Shown: piece by piece, positions 1-11,355 of the stretch
Position numbering within the stretch: position 1 is the stretch's first letter
Layout: every line of letters begins with the position of its first letter
From: Nissolia schottii
Lineage: Eukaryota; Streptophyta; Magnoliopsida; Fabales; Fabaceae
NCBI GenBank assembly: GCA_003254905.1
Contig: QANU01071322.1
Coordinates: 1,916-65,915 of the forward strand
DNA length: 64,000 nucleotides
Direction: 5' to 3'
The notes under the pieces: generated by a model
Seen by the model: only the letters and a program-made list of their open reading frames with translations
The model's database searches: none
Told to the model about the DNA's origin: nothing
Position numbers and translations under genes: made by a program

Positions 1-880
1 AAAAAAAAATGGAAAATAGGTGGCGGCACGAACAAAAGAAGCAACGAAATCGTGGTGCTGCGTGGCGTTATGTGTCTTGCACACTCGAACATCGGCATCA
101 GCAAACGATCGCCGCCTTCTTCCTTTCCTTAGCGATGCAGAGTTGTGTTGGCAATGCACCTCTCTGAGTAAGAAGTGAGAAATTACAAGGGCCTCATTAT
201 TGATAGCAACGTTTCATTCAAAAGCTTTGAAAATCAGGAATCACCCAACCCTTCATTGGTTACACATAAGATGGAGACTAGAGACTGGTCTTTTTATTAT
301 GCCGATTAATGAAAGCAGCATATGAAAACGATATGCAATATAACCCCTTCGGCCTCACACGTGTTAAAGCTACACATCGACGTGTGTGGCCCAATCCAAC
401 GCAACCAAGTTGCAAAGAAGCTTCCCTCCCAAGCAAAGTGTAAGCCGTCAAAAGCAGGCGATTACCCACGCTCTAGCCCGTGAAGATGTTCTCACTTGCT
501 TTTCTTACTCAAAATTTGTTTTCCATACCTTGGTTTTTTCGGCTAAAACTTATGAAGATGTTCTCACTTGCTTTTTTGGATACAGTTCTCTGGCTTACTT
601 TTATTACTCCAAATGTAATCTTTAATTTTTTTTTTCCTTTTCTTGGCTAAATGCAATGACCCATGAAAACATTCTCACTAGCTTTTCTTACTCCAAATTA
701 GTTTTTGAATTTAATTGTAATGCACCGTTAGTTTATAAATATTAGAAAGATCTAATTTATATTTTGATACATCAACAAAATTGGTTGAGATTAGTTCGTA
801 CGGGAGAATAATTAATTATTTTGCTAAGTTGTAATTATTGTTACTCCCTTTTATTTATTGTCATTCTCACTTTAAAATTT
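1..880. other. Gene-free stretch with a short triplicated motif
   Basis: I see no supported gene here; the short open frames lack recognisable protein features. Between about 481 and 690 there are three imperfect copies of a roughly 25-base motif, recognisable by the core 'ttctcactTGCTTTT' (third copy 'ttctcactaGCTTTT'). The copies are followed by 'cttactc' in copies 1 and 3, and are spaced about 72 and 110 bases apart. The rest is AT-rich. Confidence 0.5.
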
Positions 881-882
881 GT

Positions 883-1190
883 AGGGTTAAATATATTTTT
901 AATTTCTGTAAAATTAAAAATTGTGTTTGGTCCCCCAAAATTTTTTTGTTAAAAATTAGTTCTAAAAAAAATTTGGTAGGTTTTAATCCATGCCGTTAGA
1001 AGGAGATGTTAAGTGCTAACGTGGTCATTAAATATGAAACCTGGTACTGTTAAATGTGTCACATGACACATTTAACAGTCACGTCAGCATTTAATGTCTC
1101 CTTACGGCAAAGACTAAAACCTACCAAAAAAAAATTTCAGGGCTACTTCCTAAAGAAAGGTTTTTCAAGGACCAAATTTTTATTATAATA
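883..1190. mobile_element. MITE-like foldback element, copy A
   Basis: The left arm reads gggttaaatata...ttgtgtttggtccc. The right half carries the reverse complement of the same modules ('agactaaaacctacc', 'caaggaccaaattt'). The centre is a near-palindrome ('aaatgtgtcacatgacacattt'-like, around 1054-1078). Related elements lie at 11028-11356 and 11397-11574, so this is a repeated non-coding family. The right terminus is eroded and the boundary is approximate. Similar 'gtttttagtcc' elements are common in legume genomes (recollection, not searched). Confidence 0.65.
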
Positions 1191-1656
1191 TTCCCATAAT
1201 GCCTTTACCTAAAACTGGTTGAGATTTGAGTTGGCAAAATTGACAAGTGATTGATAAATTCCACTATATGTGCTCAACAAACCTAAAAGCATACTCTTGA
1301 GTAAGGTTATCAAAATCAAGAGTTTAAGTAAACTCGTGGAGTTTCCGTAAACTCAGATCATAAACTTGTACGAGTTTACCTATTATTAAAAAAATATTAA
1401 AAAATTATTTTAAAAACTATTATTCTACAAAAATATATTTAATAAAACTTGGAATTCATAAATGCTGTTAACTCCATAACAAAGCACAAATAAAGATGAA
1501 ATATGTGAATTCTAAGTTCAATTCGTACATAATACATATGTTTGAACCAGAACATATCCTCCTCCGCATAAACTTAATGACAAACAAAATCTATCAACAC
1601 AAGAGAGAGGAGGTGTGTTGAGGAACCAACATAGCAAATGTATATAAAGAACAATG

Positions 1657-1938
1657 TCACTCATTCTTAACAGAAGTAGTCTGCTTCGAGCCGGCAGCAA
1701 AGAATTCGGTGATGACTTCGAAGGGCATGCCTTTTGTTTCTGGAACCTTCAAGAACATAAATATCCAGGAGATGGCACACACAACAGCATAAACACCGAA
1801 GATACCAGCGAATCCCATAGTATTAAGCATCACAGGAAGCGAGTATGTGACAATGATGTCTCCAATCCAGAACATTAAAGCACAGATAGCAATGCAGAGG
1901 CCACGCACCCTGGTGGGAAAGATCTCTGAGCAAAGGAT
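1657..1938 (-). pseudogene. C-terminal fragment of tonoplast monosaccharide transporter (TST/TMT)
   Basis: The minus strand reads without interruption from 'ILCSEIFPTRVRG' through 'IGDIIVTYSLPVML' and 'KVPETKGMPFEV' to a TGA at 1657-1659, about 93 codons. These are the last two membrane segments and the PETKG sugar-porter signature of the major facilitator superfamily. The exact wording matches my memory of plant tonoplast sugar transporters (TST/TMT), which load glucose or sucrose into the vacuole and are about 730 residues long. Homology stops at about 1938 and an in-frame TAA follows at 1954-1956. The upstream DNA is low-complexity ('acggagcacg' repeats, then telomere-like DNA), with no further exons. 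The piece therefore looks like a broken copy, although its own frame is undamaged. It could instead be the last exon of a gene split by an insertion, but no upstream exon is visible. Confidence 0.8.
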
Positions 1939-1954
1939 GAAATATATGATGGAT

Positions 1955-2040
1955 TAGCGACGGAGCACGGTGGAGGAGCACAACGGAGCACGATGGCACG
2001 ACGGAGCACGATTGCAGGCGCGACTGTGAATGGCAACTCT
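1955..2040. repeat. Short 'acggagcacg' direct repeats
   Basis: Immediately past the break of the transporter fragment, 'GGAGCACRR' recurs about four times ('cggagcacgg', 'ggaggagcac', 'cggagcacga', 'cggagcacga'). It is GC-richer than its surroundings and forms the boundary with the telomere-like block. Confidence 0.55.
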
Positions 2041-3058
2041 AAAACACTCAAAACAACCTAAATCTAAAAACTCAGAGACGTGTAAAACAACGTCATTTTT
2101 GCAAATAACCGTAATCCTAATAATAAAACTAAAACCCTAACTATAAATCCTAACTATAACCCTAAACACTAAAAACAAACCCTACCCCTAATCTTTAAAC
2201 CCCTAACCCTAACACTAAAAACTACAAACCCTTATCCTAACCTTGATAGTCAGAACCCTAACCCTAATAATTAAACAAAAACAATAATCGTAAACCTTAA
2301 TCAAACCCTAACATTACATCCTAAAAACAAACCCTATACCCTAAAAAACCCTAGCCTTAATCTTCAAAACCCTAATACTAAACCTAAACCTACCTATAAC
2401 CCTATTTTGGCTTGTTTGTTGCTCTAATCTTATATGAATTTTGGCTTAACCCTACAAACCTAACTTTACCCATAACCCTAACTATAACCTTAAACACTAA
2501 AAAATAAACCTTATTCCTAATGTTTAAAACTCTAACCCTAATAGTAAACCTAAATCTAACCCTAAGCACTAAAAACTATAAACCCTAACCCTAATAATCA
2601 AACTAAAACCATAAATATAAACCCTAATTAAACCCTAACTCTAAATCAAAAAATAAACTCTAAACCCTAAAAACCCTAACCCTACTATTTAAAACCCTAA
2701 CATTAAACTTAACCCTAACCTTAAGCACTAAAATACAAACCCTACCCCTAACCTTAATGATCAAAACCCTAACCCTAATAATCAAACCAAAACCCTAATT
2801 CTAATAATCATAGCCCTAACCTTAACCCTAATAATCAAATCCTAATCCTAACCACAATCTAAACCCTAACACTAACATTAACACTAATAATCAACCTAAA
2901 ACCATAAATGAAAACCCTAACCCTAAATCATAAAAACAAACACTAACCCTAATCTTTAAAGCCCTAACACTAAACCTAAACCTAACCTTAAGCACTAAAA
3001 TTACAAACCCTACCCCTAACCTTAATGATCTAAACCATAACCCTAATAATCAAACCCT
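2041..3058. repeat. Interstitial telomere-like degenerate CCCTAA block
   Basis: About 1 kb is dominated by 'aaccctaa', 'accctaaccctaa', 'ccctaaac' and diverged forms such as 'cctaataatcaaa' and 'aagcactaaaa'. The plant telomere unit on this strand is CCCTAAA, so this is a degenerate internal telomere-like tract. Longer units recur: segments like 'aaccctaacccctaaccttaatgatc' appear around 2735, 2990 and 3010, suggesting secondary amplification of diverged telomere DNA. No coding potential is seen. It directly abuts the truncated sugar-transporter fragment. Confidence 0.8.
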
Positions 3059-3218
3059 AGTTTTGTTTTTCACCAGTTTGCCTTGCCTATCATTGTTCAA
3101 AAATGAAAAGAACTACACAATTCAAGAGTTGGACAGCTAGCCTTCAGCAATCCAAGAGCGAAACAGAGAAGTGGTGGTGAGGTTTAGGGGTGGTGTGGTA
3201 AGTGTATAGTCACTGGGG

Positions 3219-3440
3219 GAAAATTCGTCAAACCGATTAGCAAATTCCTACTGAATTCGCCAAACTGGTGGGCAAATACTTAACACGTGTGGCTTTTGGG
3301 TTGGCGAAGTCATGAAGGATTCGCCAGGAAAGATGGCAAATTAGATAGAAAATCGCCAGGCGGGTTGACGAATCTGACGTGAATTCGCTAGGCGTACCAG
3401 CAAATCTGACGTGGCTCATCACGTCGCCGCAAATGTCACG
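3219..3440. repeat. Diverged short direct repeats with 'aattcgcca/caaatctgacgtg' core
   Basis: Four or more imperfect units of about 35-45 bases each begin with 'aattcgcc' or 'aatcgcc', run through 'ggcgggt' or 'ggtgggc', and end in 'caaat' or 'gaatctgacgtg'. The words 'aatctgacgtg' (twice), 'attcgccaaactgg', 'attcgccaggaaag' and 'aatcgccaggcggg' are visible. I do not recognise the element; it may be part of an eroded transposon terminal region. Confidence 0.55.
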
Positions 3441-4790
3441 TCAGTCAAAACAGAAGTATTCCTGTAAAATGTTTGGAAACATGGACATTTTACTAAATTG
3501 TTTGAGTAAGAAGGGCATTTTAGTAAAATCGTCTCATCCGAATGAGAGTCCCACCCTTGTCATGGTCACTGTTGTTCTCACCATTTAAAACCCTAATTTT
3601 TCATCTTCATCTTCAATACAGGGTAACAGAACAATGCAACAATTTTAGTTGTAACAATTTTTGGAATCAAAATTATATTTTTTTAATGTGCAATCTCTAT
3701 CATTCATTCAATAATTAAGGAGCAATTTACTCTCAAACGTAACCCGGTTACCTACTCCAGAGAAGTCAGCTCCTAACTTGCCATCGATAAGAGAGCACTA
3801 TTTGATTCGACAGTTTTACGAAACATAACACATCATATACAGCTGCGACTGCTCCTTGGGCAAAGCAAAAGCTGCTTTCATTTTATTTATTTATACTAGT
3901 GCTAGAAAAGCATCAATGTCTTCGGTCAGATGTAAGAGACCCTTCTTCAATTTAAGATATAATAAATTGCGTTAACCCTGTTGTAATTTATTTTTACCGC
4001 ACCACAATTCAAATGATGCCAATAAGTAGTAATACGACTACGATAGGTGTGGATAAGCGTTTAGGTTTCAATTTATTACACCAAAAAAAACAGATATTTA
4101 AGTTAGAATTATTAAAACAAAAAGAACAGGGGTTGGCACACAATTATCAACAAGGGTCGAGATGAATAGTAAAAATTCCTTTCATTAATGATCTACAGTA
4201 ATTAGGATGGACAGGTAGATTGGAATCAGAACTATAACTGACAAGTAATTCCCCAAAAACGATTCCATTGTGATTCATTCAACGATTGGAAAAAGGGCTA
4301 ATCCCTCTCTGATAAATCTGGACCAGCCCTTCCAAATTCCATCGTTGGCATCCCAAACTCAATACTTTATTACCCTAACTAAAGCACCACAATAAAAATT
4401 AAAAAATAACAGAAAAAAATTGACCCACCCACCGTTTTTGTCTTTCCTGCTGACTTTCGAAGCCCATCAAATAGAACAAAAGCAACTGGATGTCACTGCA
4501 ATTTCAGATCTGCTGCTTGCATCACGGCTATTTTCCAGAGGCTCCGACACATTTTTTATTTTATTTTTAACCCCCCTACCACTATAGTGGTGAGCAGCAC
4601 CACCCATCCCCCAACAATAAAAAAATAATAATAAAAATAAAATCATATCTATTGTATTCCCATTCCAAACAGAAAAACCTATTTCTTCTTCTATAAAACT
4701 ATTTCCCCTTCTCCTAATCCTTCAAATTTCCTAACCCTTTATCCTACGTCAAACCAAAAAAAAAAAAAGGGACTATTTCGATCAACTGAA
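3441..4790. other. Gene-free stretch; 3' flank of the minus-strand gene
   Basis: I see no supported gene. The sequence is AT-rich, and the part next to 4790 is expected to include the 3' untranslated region of the minus-strand gene that ends at 4791. No recognisable element ends were found. Confidence 0.5.
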
Positions 4791-6741
4791 TCAGTATGTC
4801 CACTCCTGTGGCAGCGAGATCTCGTTGTTCACTTCTTCTCGCTGAGGCATGATGTCCCTCTTCTCTTGATAATTGACATAATTGCTCTTAACCCTTGGAA
4901 CAGCAGCAGCTACTGCACATGCAAAAAAAGTCACAAGATCCGCAGCTCAATACACACAACGATGAATTAAATAAATTGAAGTTAACATTATTGCCACATC
5001 TAAAAGAATTAAACATAGAAACACAAACACAAGATTTTGGGGAGCGTCAAATCTATATTCTATAAATTATATTTATTATACCATTTTCTTCCATGTTTGA
5101 ACCGGCATTGAAACGGTTCAAGTGTTGTTGCGGCTGGCCCTCCACCATGTCATCCACCTTCAGATTTAGGGCATGCGCAACTCTAGCTGGAACCAGCACA
5201 GACACAGTGGAACCCACTGCAAACAACCACACAAACATTAACCCCAAGTCCTTCAATTACGTAAAACACTGATTAGCAATAACTACCCAATAAAATAACC
5301 CCCCCAATAAAAAAGAGAACTATAATATATATATATATAAAACCTAAATATAGAACAGGGTTTAGCAGAGCATATTATAAGCATTTATTAGCTCCAATCC
5401 AACGCTTGGGGGGTAGACCCCCTCCACCATAGTAATGATGTCAACAACCCACCCACCTCTTTTAGATGCAACAAACACTTGGAAGTTGAAAACATGCAAG
5501 TACAAGACAAAGAACAGTGTTGACCTGGCCTCTTCCTTGGTGGTAAAGGAGAATCAGTAGGACGGGGCAAGAACACCCCAGTGCCAGCGCATCCAGGCCC
5601 GGCGGGCATGAACACGGCCCTCCATCCAGGTCCGTACTGCTGCTGAGGAGGCTGGGGCTGGGGCTGGGGTTTGGGTTTGGGTTGGGGCTGATGCCGAGGC
5701 TGGCCCTTGCTCTTATGCTTCCCGGTGGCATGCTGCAGAGAAGGCCATGCAGAAGCAGACAAGCCAAGAGGCCTAACGGCGCTGCTGCTCTTCCCTCTGT
5801 TCGGAGCCATTGGGGGGTTTCTTCGCCTCGGCGCGCCACACCACACCGAACCCTTCAGCATCTGAATCTAACCAAAACGACAAATAAAGAGACAAATTAA
5901 TTAGCCCACCGGATTGATAATTTAATTATTTAGTTGCAGCCCCTAAAAGACGAGAGAACAAAGTGATTGGGCAGATTGCTTACTTGCGCGATCCGCAATT
6001 GCTGGTAGGAAAGTGACGGTTGGGTGTAGAACCCAACGTCAGGATTGGTGGCGTTATTGGTGGCGTTGGTGTTGCTGTTGCTGTTGCTGTTGTCAAGGGT
6101 AGGAGGAGGGTTGGAGCCGTATCCGTCATGTTGGTTGAGCCGCTGCATCCTCTCCACTTCCCCTGCGGCCGCATGCAGCAGATCCCATGTTGACTTCGCG
6201 GCGCAATGGCGGCTAGCGCCGTTGGGGCTCCCCTCGCTCGAACCGTTTCGGCACCCGCACTTGCCCCCGTACGGACAAAGAATCGATTGCGGGGAACCGC
6301 CCTGCAAAAAGAAAATAACAAGAAGGCAGGAAATTCGTTAGCGAAAACAAAGCAATAATAAGGGCCAGAGAGAGAAGGATAGCTGATTTGTATTGGAGAG
6401 TGCACCGTGGATTTCTTCTCAGGGATTTTGGAATCGGAGTCGACGGCGGTGCGGGCCACTCGGCGAGTCAAATCGGCGACTCCTCGGCGAAGGAGGTGGT
6501 CGTCCTCGTCGCTCTCGGTCTCGGTCTCGGTCTCGCTGGAGCCGCCGACAGGGGAGCTGAGATTCGAAGCAGGGACGCCGACGAAGGAGCCAGAGAAGCA
6601 GCCCTGAAACGACGCGTCGTCGGCATTGCTGAGTTTCAGGGGCTCGTCGCTGGACGCAAACGACGCTGCTTTGTCGTCGTCGACTTCGTCGAGGAACTGC
6701 GGCGGCAGCCAAAACTCGCCGTCGTCCAAGTTATCAGCCAT
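4791..6741 (-). CDS. Conserved plant protein of unknown function, five exons, 417 aa
   Basis: The exons, in transcript order, are 6741-6406, 6301-5984, 5867-5525, 5216-5082 and 4912-4791. Every junction is GT-AG, the phases join (0, 0, 1, 1) and the total is 1254 bases including TGA. The ATG at 6741 opens 'MADNLDDGEFWLPPQFL' after a CT-rich leader. Residues 1-112 are acidic and Ser-rich, with a 'TETETESDEDD' run. The middle has a cysteine group ('CPYGGKCGC'), an Asn/Thr-rich spacer and a Gln/Pro/Lys-rich repeat. A 'GTGVFLPRP' motif follows and the protein ends 'LPQEWTY'. I recall Arabidopsis proteins with the same opening, VFLPR and ending motifs but no known biochemical role, so I assign none. 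No signal peptide or membrane segment is evident. Exon 3 could begin at 5861 instead of 5867 (two in-frame acceptors, a two-residue difference). The gene model is secure; the function is not. Confidence 0.86.
5654..5687 (+). other. G-quadruplex-type G-tract inside exon 3
   Basis: The plus strand (the template strand for the minus-strand gene) has six runs of three or four G separated by two or three bases: gggg-ct-gggg-ct-gggg-ttt-ggg-ttt-ggg-tt-gggg. On the coding strand this encodes the Gln/Pro/Lys repeat. Four or more closely spaced G-runs satisfy the usual intramolecular quadruplex pattern. Whether it folds in vivo is unknown. Confidence 0.7.
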
Positions 6742-6814
6742 AGCAAGCAGCAAGAGGGGAGGGGCAAAAGCGGAAAAAGAAGAGGGAAAAGGAGAGAAAA
6801 TAGAGAATGCGGGA

Positions 6815-7048
6815 GGGGGAGAGAGAGAGAGCGAGGGTTTTGGTGGCTTGGGAAGATTTTATTTAATATAAGCTAAAAGCTATGATGACGGGGAAGTCAT
6901 ATGGAGAGTCTCAGGGGTCCCAACAAAGCCGAAAAAGCAGAACATGGAGAGAGAACGTGTGTGAGTGAGCGAGTGTGTGTGCGCGCCGTGGGAGAGAGAA
7001 AGAGAGAGACTGCAAAGGTATTTGTAGAGAGAGAGAGAGAGAGAGGGC
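6815..7048. repeat. GA/CT-rich leader and microsatellites
   Basis: Several GA runs occur at about 6820-6832, 6995-7008 and 7028-7045 ('gagagagaga'), mixed with GT-rich words. They cover the leader and proximal promoter of the minus-strand gene. The open frames on both strands here are products of the low-complexity composition. Confidence 0.6.
6857..6870 (-). promoter_or_regulatory. Candidate TATA box of the 4791-6741 gene
   Basis: The minus strand reads 'tatattaaataaaa' about 115 bases upstream of the ATG at 6741. A pyrimidine-rich leader (CT repeats) lies between them, a common plant core-promoter layout. The placement is inferred from sequence only. Confidence 0.45.
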
Positions 7049-8237
7049 TAAAGAGCGGTGCTGTGATCATTGACGCGCGGTTGGGTGTTTCCGGACGCAC
7101 GCGCTAGCCATACAATTTTTAGAAAACACTATTTTTCATCGGCTAAGTAATGAGCGGATTTTCTTTTGATATTCTGCTACTTTGAAAATATTTAATTACA
7201 AGTGATTGCGTTGTTAAAAATTATATACAACTTTCTCAAAATTGTTTGAAAGATAAGTGCAAGTCATTAAGTCTAATTCTTGTTAGATTTTGGAATTCAT
7301 TTTTACTACAACTTTCTAACGGATTTAATTTTTGTGTTTTCATTGGGCATTTGGATTCGAGAGCGAAATTCGAATTTGATATTAAAATTGGATCTATTGT
7401 TTTTAACTTGTGTGTTTTGTGAAGAATTGAGAATTACAATTGTCAAGATTATTAGGACACGGACGGAATTAAAATCGATAAGGTTTTATATGAAAAACAA
7501 AATTGATAAGTATTAGGGCACATTGTACAAGGTTAGATAAGGTTTGATTAACTTCTAATGTATAAGATATGTTTTAGTTTTTTATTTTATTAAATGAAAA
7601 TAAGTAATATAAGAAATAATAATATAAATTTAACTTATGAAGAAAAATATTATTTTAATAATAAAAAAATTTAATAGTAAAATGTAGTGAATATTGATAA
7701 TAAATATAATTATTATTAATAAATATTTAAATGATAATATTTATTTAATATATATTTAAATAATTAATAAAAATTATTTTAGAATTTTTTTGTTTATTAA
7801 ATTTTTTTTTATATTTAAAATTATGTGTAGAGTGAGGAAGGAATTATATTAAATAATACAATATCTTATACGAAACTATATCAAGCACTATATAGTATTA
7901 CAAATTTGTCATGCCTTATATAATCAAGCCTTATCCCATTAAGCCTTATGTTATTAGCTTTTGTCCTATCATGTGTGTCAAACATGCCCTTAAATGCAAT
8001 ACAATTTTTAAAATTCACAAAATATTCACTTTGAGTTCTTTTACAAGGCCCAAAAAAAGAATTAAAATTAAAGTTTAATTGTTATACATCGATAATGTAT
8101 AGTTTTAGGGTTAAGGGTTACATTGTCATCCAATCAAATCTTGACATGTAAATAAACATAATTTACTCTCTCACCCACTACTTAAAATGTCATACATATG
8201 AAATAATTTGATTGGATAATAGTTGTTTTATGGGAAT
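7049..8237. other. Gene-free AT-rich stretch
   Basis: No supported gene or recognised element is visible. The stretch 7540-7860 is almost pure A/T with many TTAAATA words. Short open frames lack any protein signature. Confidence 0.5.
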
Positions 8238-8327
8238 TTTGGAAGAAGAAAGAATTTAGTAATTCTAGAAAGCGAGAATGCGAGAATGCGAGTTTGGAAG
8301 AAGAAAGAATTTAGTAATTCTAGAAAT
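8237..8327. repeat. 36-base direct duplication
   Basis: 'ggaagaagaaagaatttag' followed by 'taattctagaaa' occurs at 8238-8270 and again at 8292-8324. Between the copies is a short 'gcgagaatgcgagaatgcga' spacer that itself repeats 'gcgagaat'. It looks like a recent local slippage or duplication event. Confidence 0.8.
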
Positions 8328-8760
8328 TGTACAAACACAAGAATAAATTGATGAACAACAACAAAGTACAAGAATTGAATAGAAAAGAACTAATCCTACA
8401 AAATTGAAAGATAAAAAACAAGTAAATGAGAATTACTTGGTCTTCTCCTAAACTCGAAATGTCACTAGAGACTTGTATGAATGTGTGAGAATTTGCAAGT
8501 GTGTTTTTTTTCTTCAATCTGTCTTCGGCATCCTATTTATAGGCAACATGGTTTACCTGCATGCTTGCCACGTGTCCACTGAGCAGTTGGCATTTGCTTC
8601 CACGTCTCCACCCATATTCCTTATAACTGTCATGCATTATATGTTGTCATTGTCACTACCACATGTTCTGAATAACTCCCTTTCTTCAAATTGAATTTCA
8701 AAGATAGGTGCCAGCAATTATTTTTTCTTAAATCGTTCCATTGGAAGATACAATAATAGA
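8328..8760 (-). mobile_element. LTR-like sequence (tentative)
   Basis: On the minus strand a 'gcctataaatagg' TATA-type word (around 8531-8543) is followed by a 200-base T-rich leader. That leader contains 'cttgtactttgttgttgttc' and ends 'gtacaatttctag', which resembles the R/U5 part of plant LTR retrotransposons. No partner LTR or internal coding region is visible next to it, so the call rests on texture only. Confidence 0.3.
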
Positions 8761-10756
8761 CTTTGTTACCAAGTTTGAAGACCATTCAAGTTTTAAAAAT
8801 GGTCTTTACTATTGAGTTCACCTGAGCAGCCCTAGTTTTTATGAATCTTACATTATTTGTCCACTTTTTTCGCTAGATTATTGACCATAATTTGTTCCTT
8901 ATAGGATTGCCTCTAACTACCCTTCATTATCTGGTTGACTTATGGTTTGATATTATAAGGTCCCTGACATCCCTGGATTTTATCAACACCTCTGTATGAA
9001 TTCTCTAGGTCAAGTGTCACCCTTGGCTTATATTATCAAAGGTCGACTAAAGAACGTCGCGTGATCTAATTCTTTATTGGACGGCTCGCTCTTTTATGTT
9101 TATCTTTTGGCATCCCTTGCATTTTACTTTAATACCCTTAATGCAAAACCTTTGTATTTCCTTATAAATTATTTAGGTATAGCAATAGTGTAAAAAACTT
9201 TACACTATCAGTACATAGCAATTAAAGTCTTGCAATTATAATTTAGTTATTTTTTATTTATTTAATAGCAATCATATTTGTTGAAAATTCATTCATATCT
9301 TTATATTTACAATATACAATATCCAACTTTACTATTTTATAAATAAATGATTTTCACCAAAAAAAATTATAATCAAAACTATTTCTGTAGTATGTAAATA
9401 AACCTTTTATTAATAATTTTATCAATTTTAAATTATGAATAAAAATTAAATTTATAAGTGCAATTCATAGTCTAATTCTTTATGATTTCAAACATAAAAT
9501 TTTAAATTTTAAGAAAATTTTAATTCTTGAAAAATTAGAATTAAATTTAAAATTTTTAATTATAATTTCAATAATTGGAAAATAATGTTTTTGGTTCAGT
9601 CTTTTAATTTTTCAATATTATAACAATTTCAGGAGCTTTTGCTAGTCGTTTTGTATTTTATTACAGCTTCTTTAACTAGAAACGCTCCTTTTTAAATTCA
9701 AAGGAGCATGGTTTTACAACAGAACGACATGTTTTAAAATTTTTGACTTGTTTTAGAATAAACTTGCAAATTGGTCTTAAATAGTTTTGAAGAGATTGAC
9801 CCTTAAAAAAAAACCATCATGTCCCTTATTTCTTACCGTCATTTTCACTTGGATTTAACTGCATGAGATAGTTTTTCGTTAATTGGGTTTAATTGTTATA
9901 CATTACTATATATGTAATGATTTGTGTGTGTATATATATATATTATAATTTAATAAAATTATTCTATGCTTAATTTTTTTTAAATAATGAGTATGAGAGT
10001 CAATTATTTTTATTTATATAATAAGATTTAATAGGAAGATTTTATTCTATCAGAGTAAAGTAATTAAATTTATGTTAATTTTTAATAATGTATTTTATGA
10101 CTTATTTTAATAATATATTTTATGGTTTTAAACATATTTAATATTTTCTTATAAAAATTGACGAAATATATATATACAACATTAGAAAATTAATTTTTTT
10201 TTCTTATTTGTTGGAGCCAGTTAAACATTAGCTAAATGTGATTTAGGGTGAGTAATAATAATCTATAACATTAAATAAGGGATATCCAAGAATAACTATC
10301 ACTTGGTATCCAACTTTCACTTTAACTTTGAAAATAAATTGTAACCTATTACAGTTTCCTTTTGGTATATTTGCAAGCACGAAGTGCTTCGTGCCTTCGC
10401 CCCACTACTACTTCTAATAACAATAATCTATACAATTTATTATGCATTTTATCCTTAATTATATTTGATTTTAAAAATATTTATTGGGTAATAAAGTAAT
10501 TTTATGCTACCACTACTCTAACATCATTTGGTGATTATCTACTCAATTTTTTAACTTCTATCACTAACTCTTATTCACATCTATTTATTTTTTTTTTACC
10601 ATTTATTCAGATTACACTTACCACAGGTGAATTCTTTTTCTTTCTCATTTTTATTGAGTTGAGTTTATTTTATTAGCAAACCTTTTCTTCTTACTTTACA
10701 CTCTTACAAAAAATCACAATTAATTCAATACTTAATTTCTTGACGGTCAAGACATG
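8761..10756. other. Gene-free AT-rich stretch
   Basis: No supported gene is visible. Around 8930-9160 the sequence is less AT-rich and may be eroded transposon DNA, but no motif is identifiable. The segment 9180-10350 is strongly AT-rich, with long runs of A and T. Confidence 0.45.
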
Positions 10757-10820
10757 CTAATAATATTAATAATAATAATAATAATAGTAATAATAATAAT
10801 AACAATAATAATAATAATAA
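10757..10820. repeat. (TAA)n microsatellite
   Basis: About twenty TAA/AAT units occur with a few interruptions ('agtaa', 'acaat'). A second TAA tract lies at 11356-11398 and shorter ones at about 11010-11025, so the area is a cluster of trinucleotide repeats and MITEs. Confidence 0.9.
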
Positions 10821-11027
10821 CACTTTTGGGAAGCCTAAGTTTTTAAACTACATTTCAATCTATACATTTTGATGAGTGACACACATTTTGATGAATGACA
10901 CTTGACATTTTAAGAAACAAACTAGGAAATAAAATGTCAAGTATCATTTATCAAAGTGTATAAGTTAATAAATAAATTTAAAATTTAGGACTCCCAATCA
11001 TTTTTTATTAATAATAATAATAACAAC

Positions 11028-11355
11028 ATGATTAAATATGTTTTTAGTCCTTATAAAATAAAAAAAAATTGTATTTGGTCTCCAAAACTTTTTGTTAGGT
11101 AGTCCCTAAAAATATTTTTGGGTATGTTTTAGTCCTTATAAGAAGGAGACATTAAATGTGCCACGCGGCACTACACATGACGTGTCATGTCACACATTTA
11201 ACGGTGACACGTGTCACATTTAAAGGTCATGTCAACACTTAACGTCAGAGACTAAAACCTACAAAAAAAAATTTAGGGACTAATTCTTAGTGAAAATTTT
11301 TTCAGGGACGAAACACAATTTTTAATTTTATAAAGATTAAAAACATATTTAACTC

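Noticed and set aside
2041..3058. A chromosome end (true telomere)
   Set aside because: The repeats are degenerate and the sequence continues into other unique DNA and genes on both sides, so the tract is internal.
5388..6876. Several long plus-strand and alternative minus-strand frames over the unknown-function gene
   Set aside because: They are Arg/Ser/Leu-rich frames created by the GC-rich exons. The five-exon minus-strand model explains the region with consistent splice phases.
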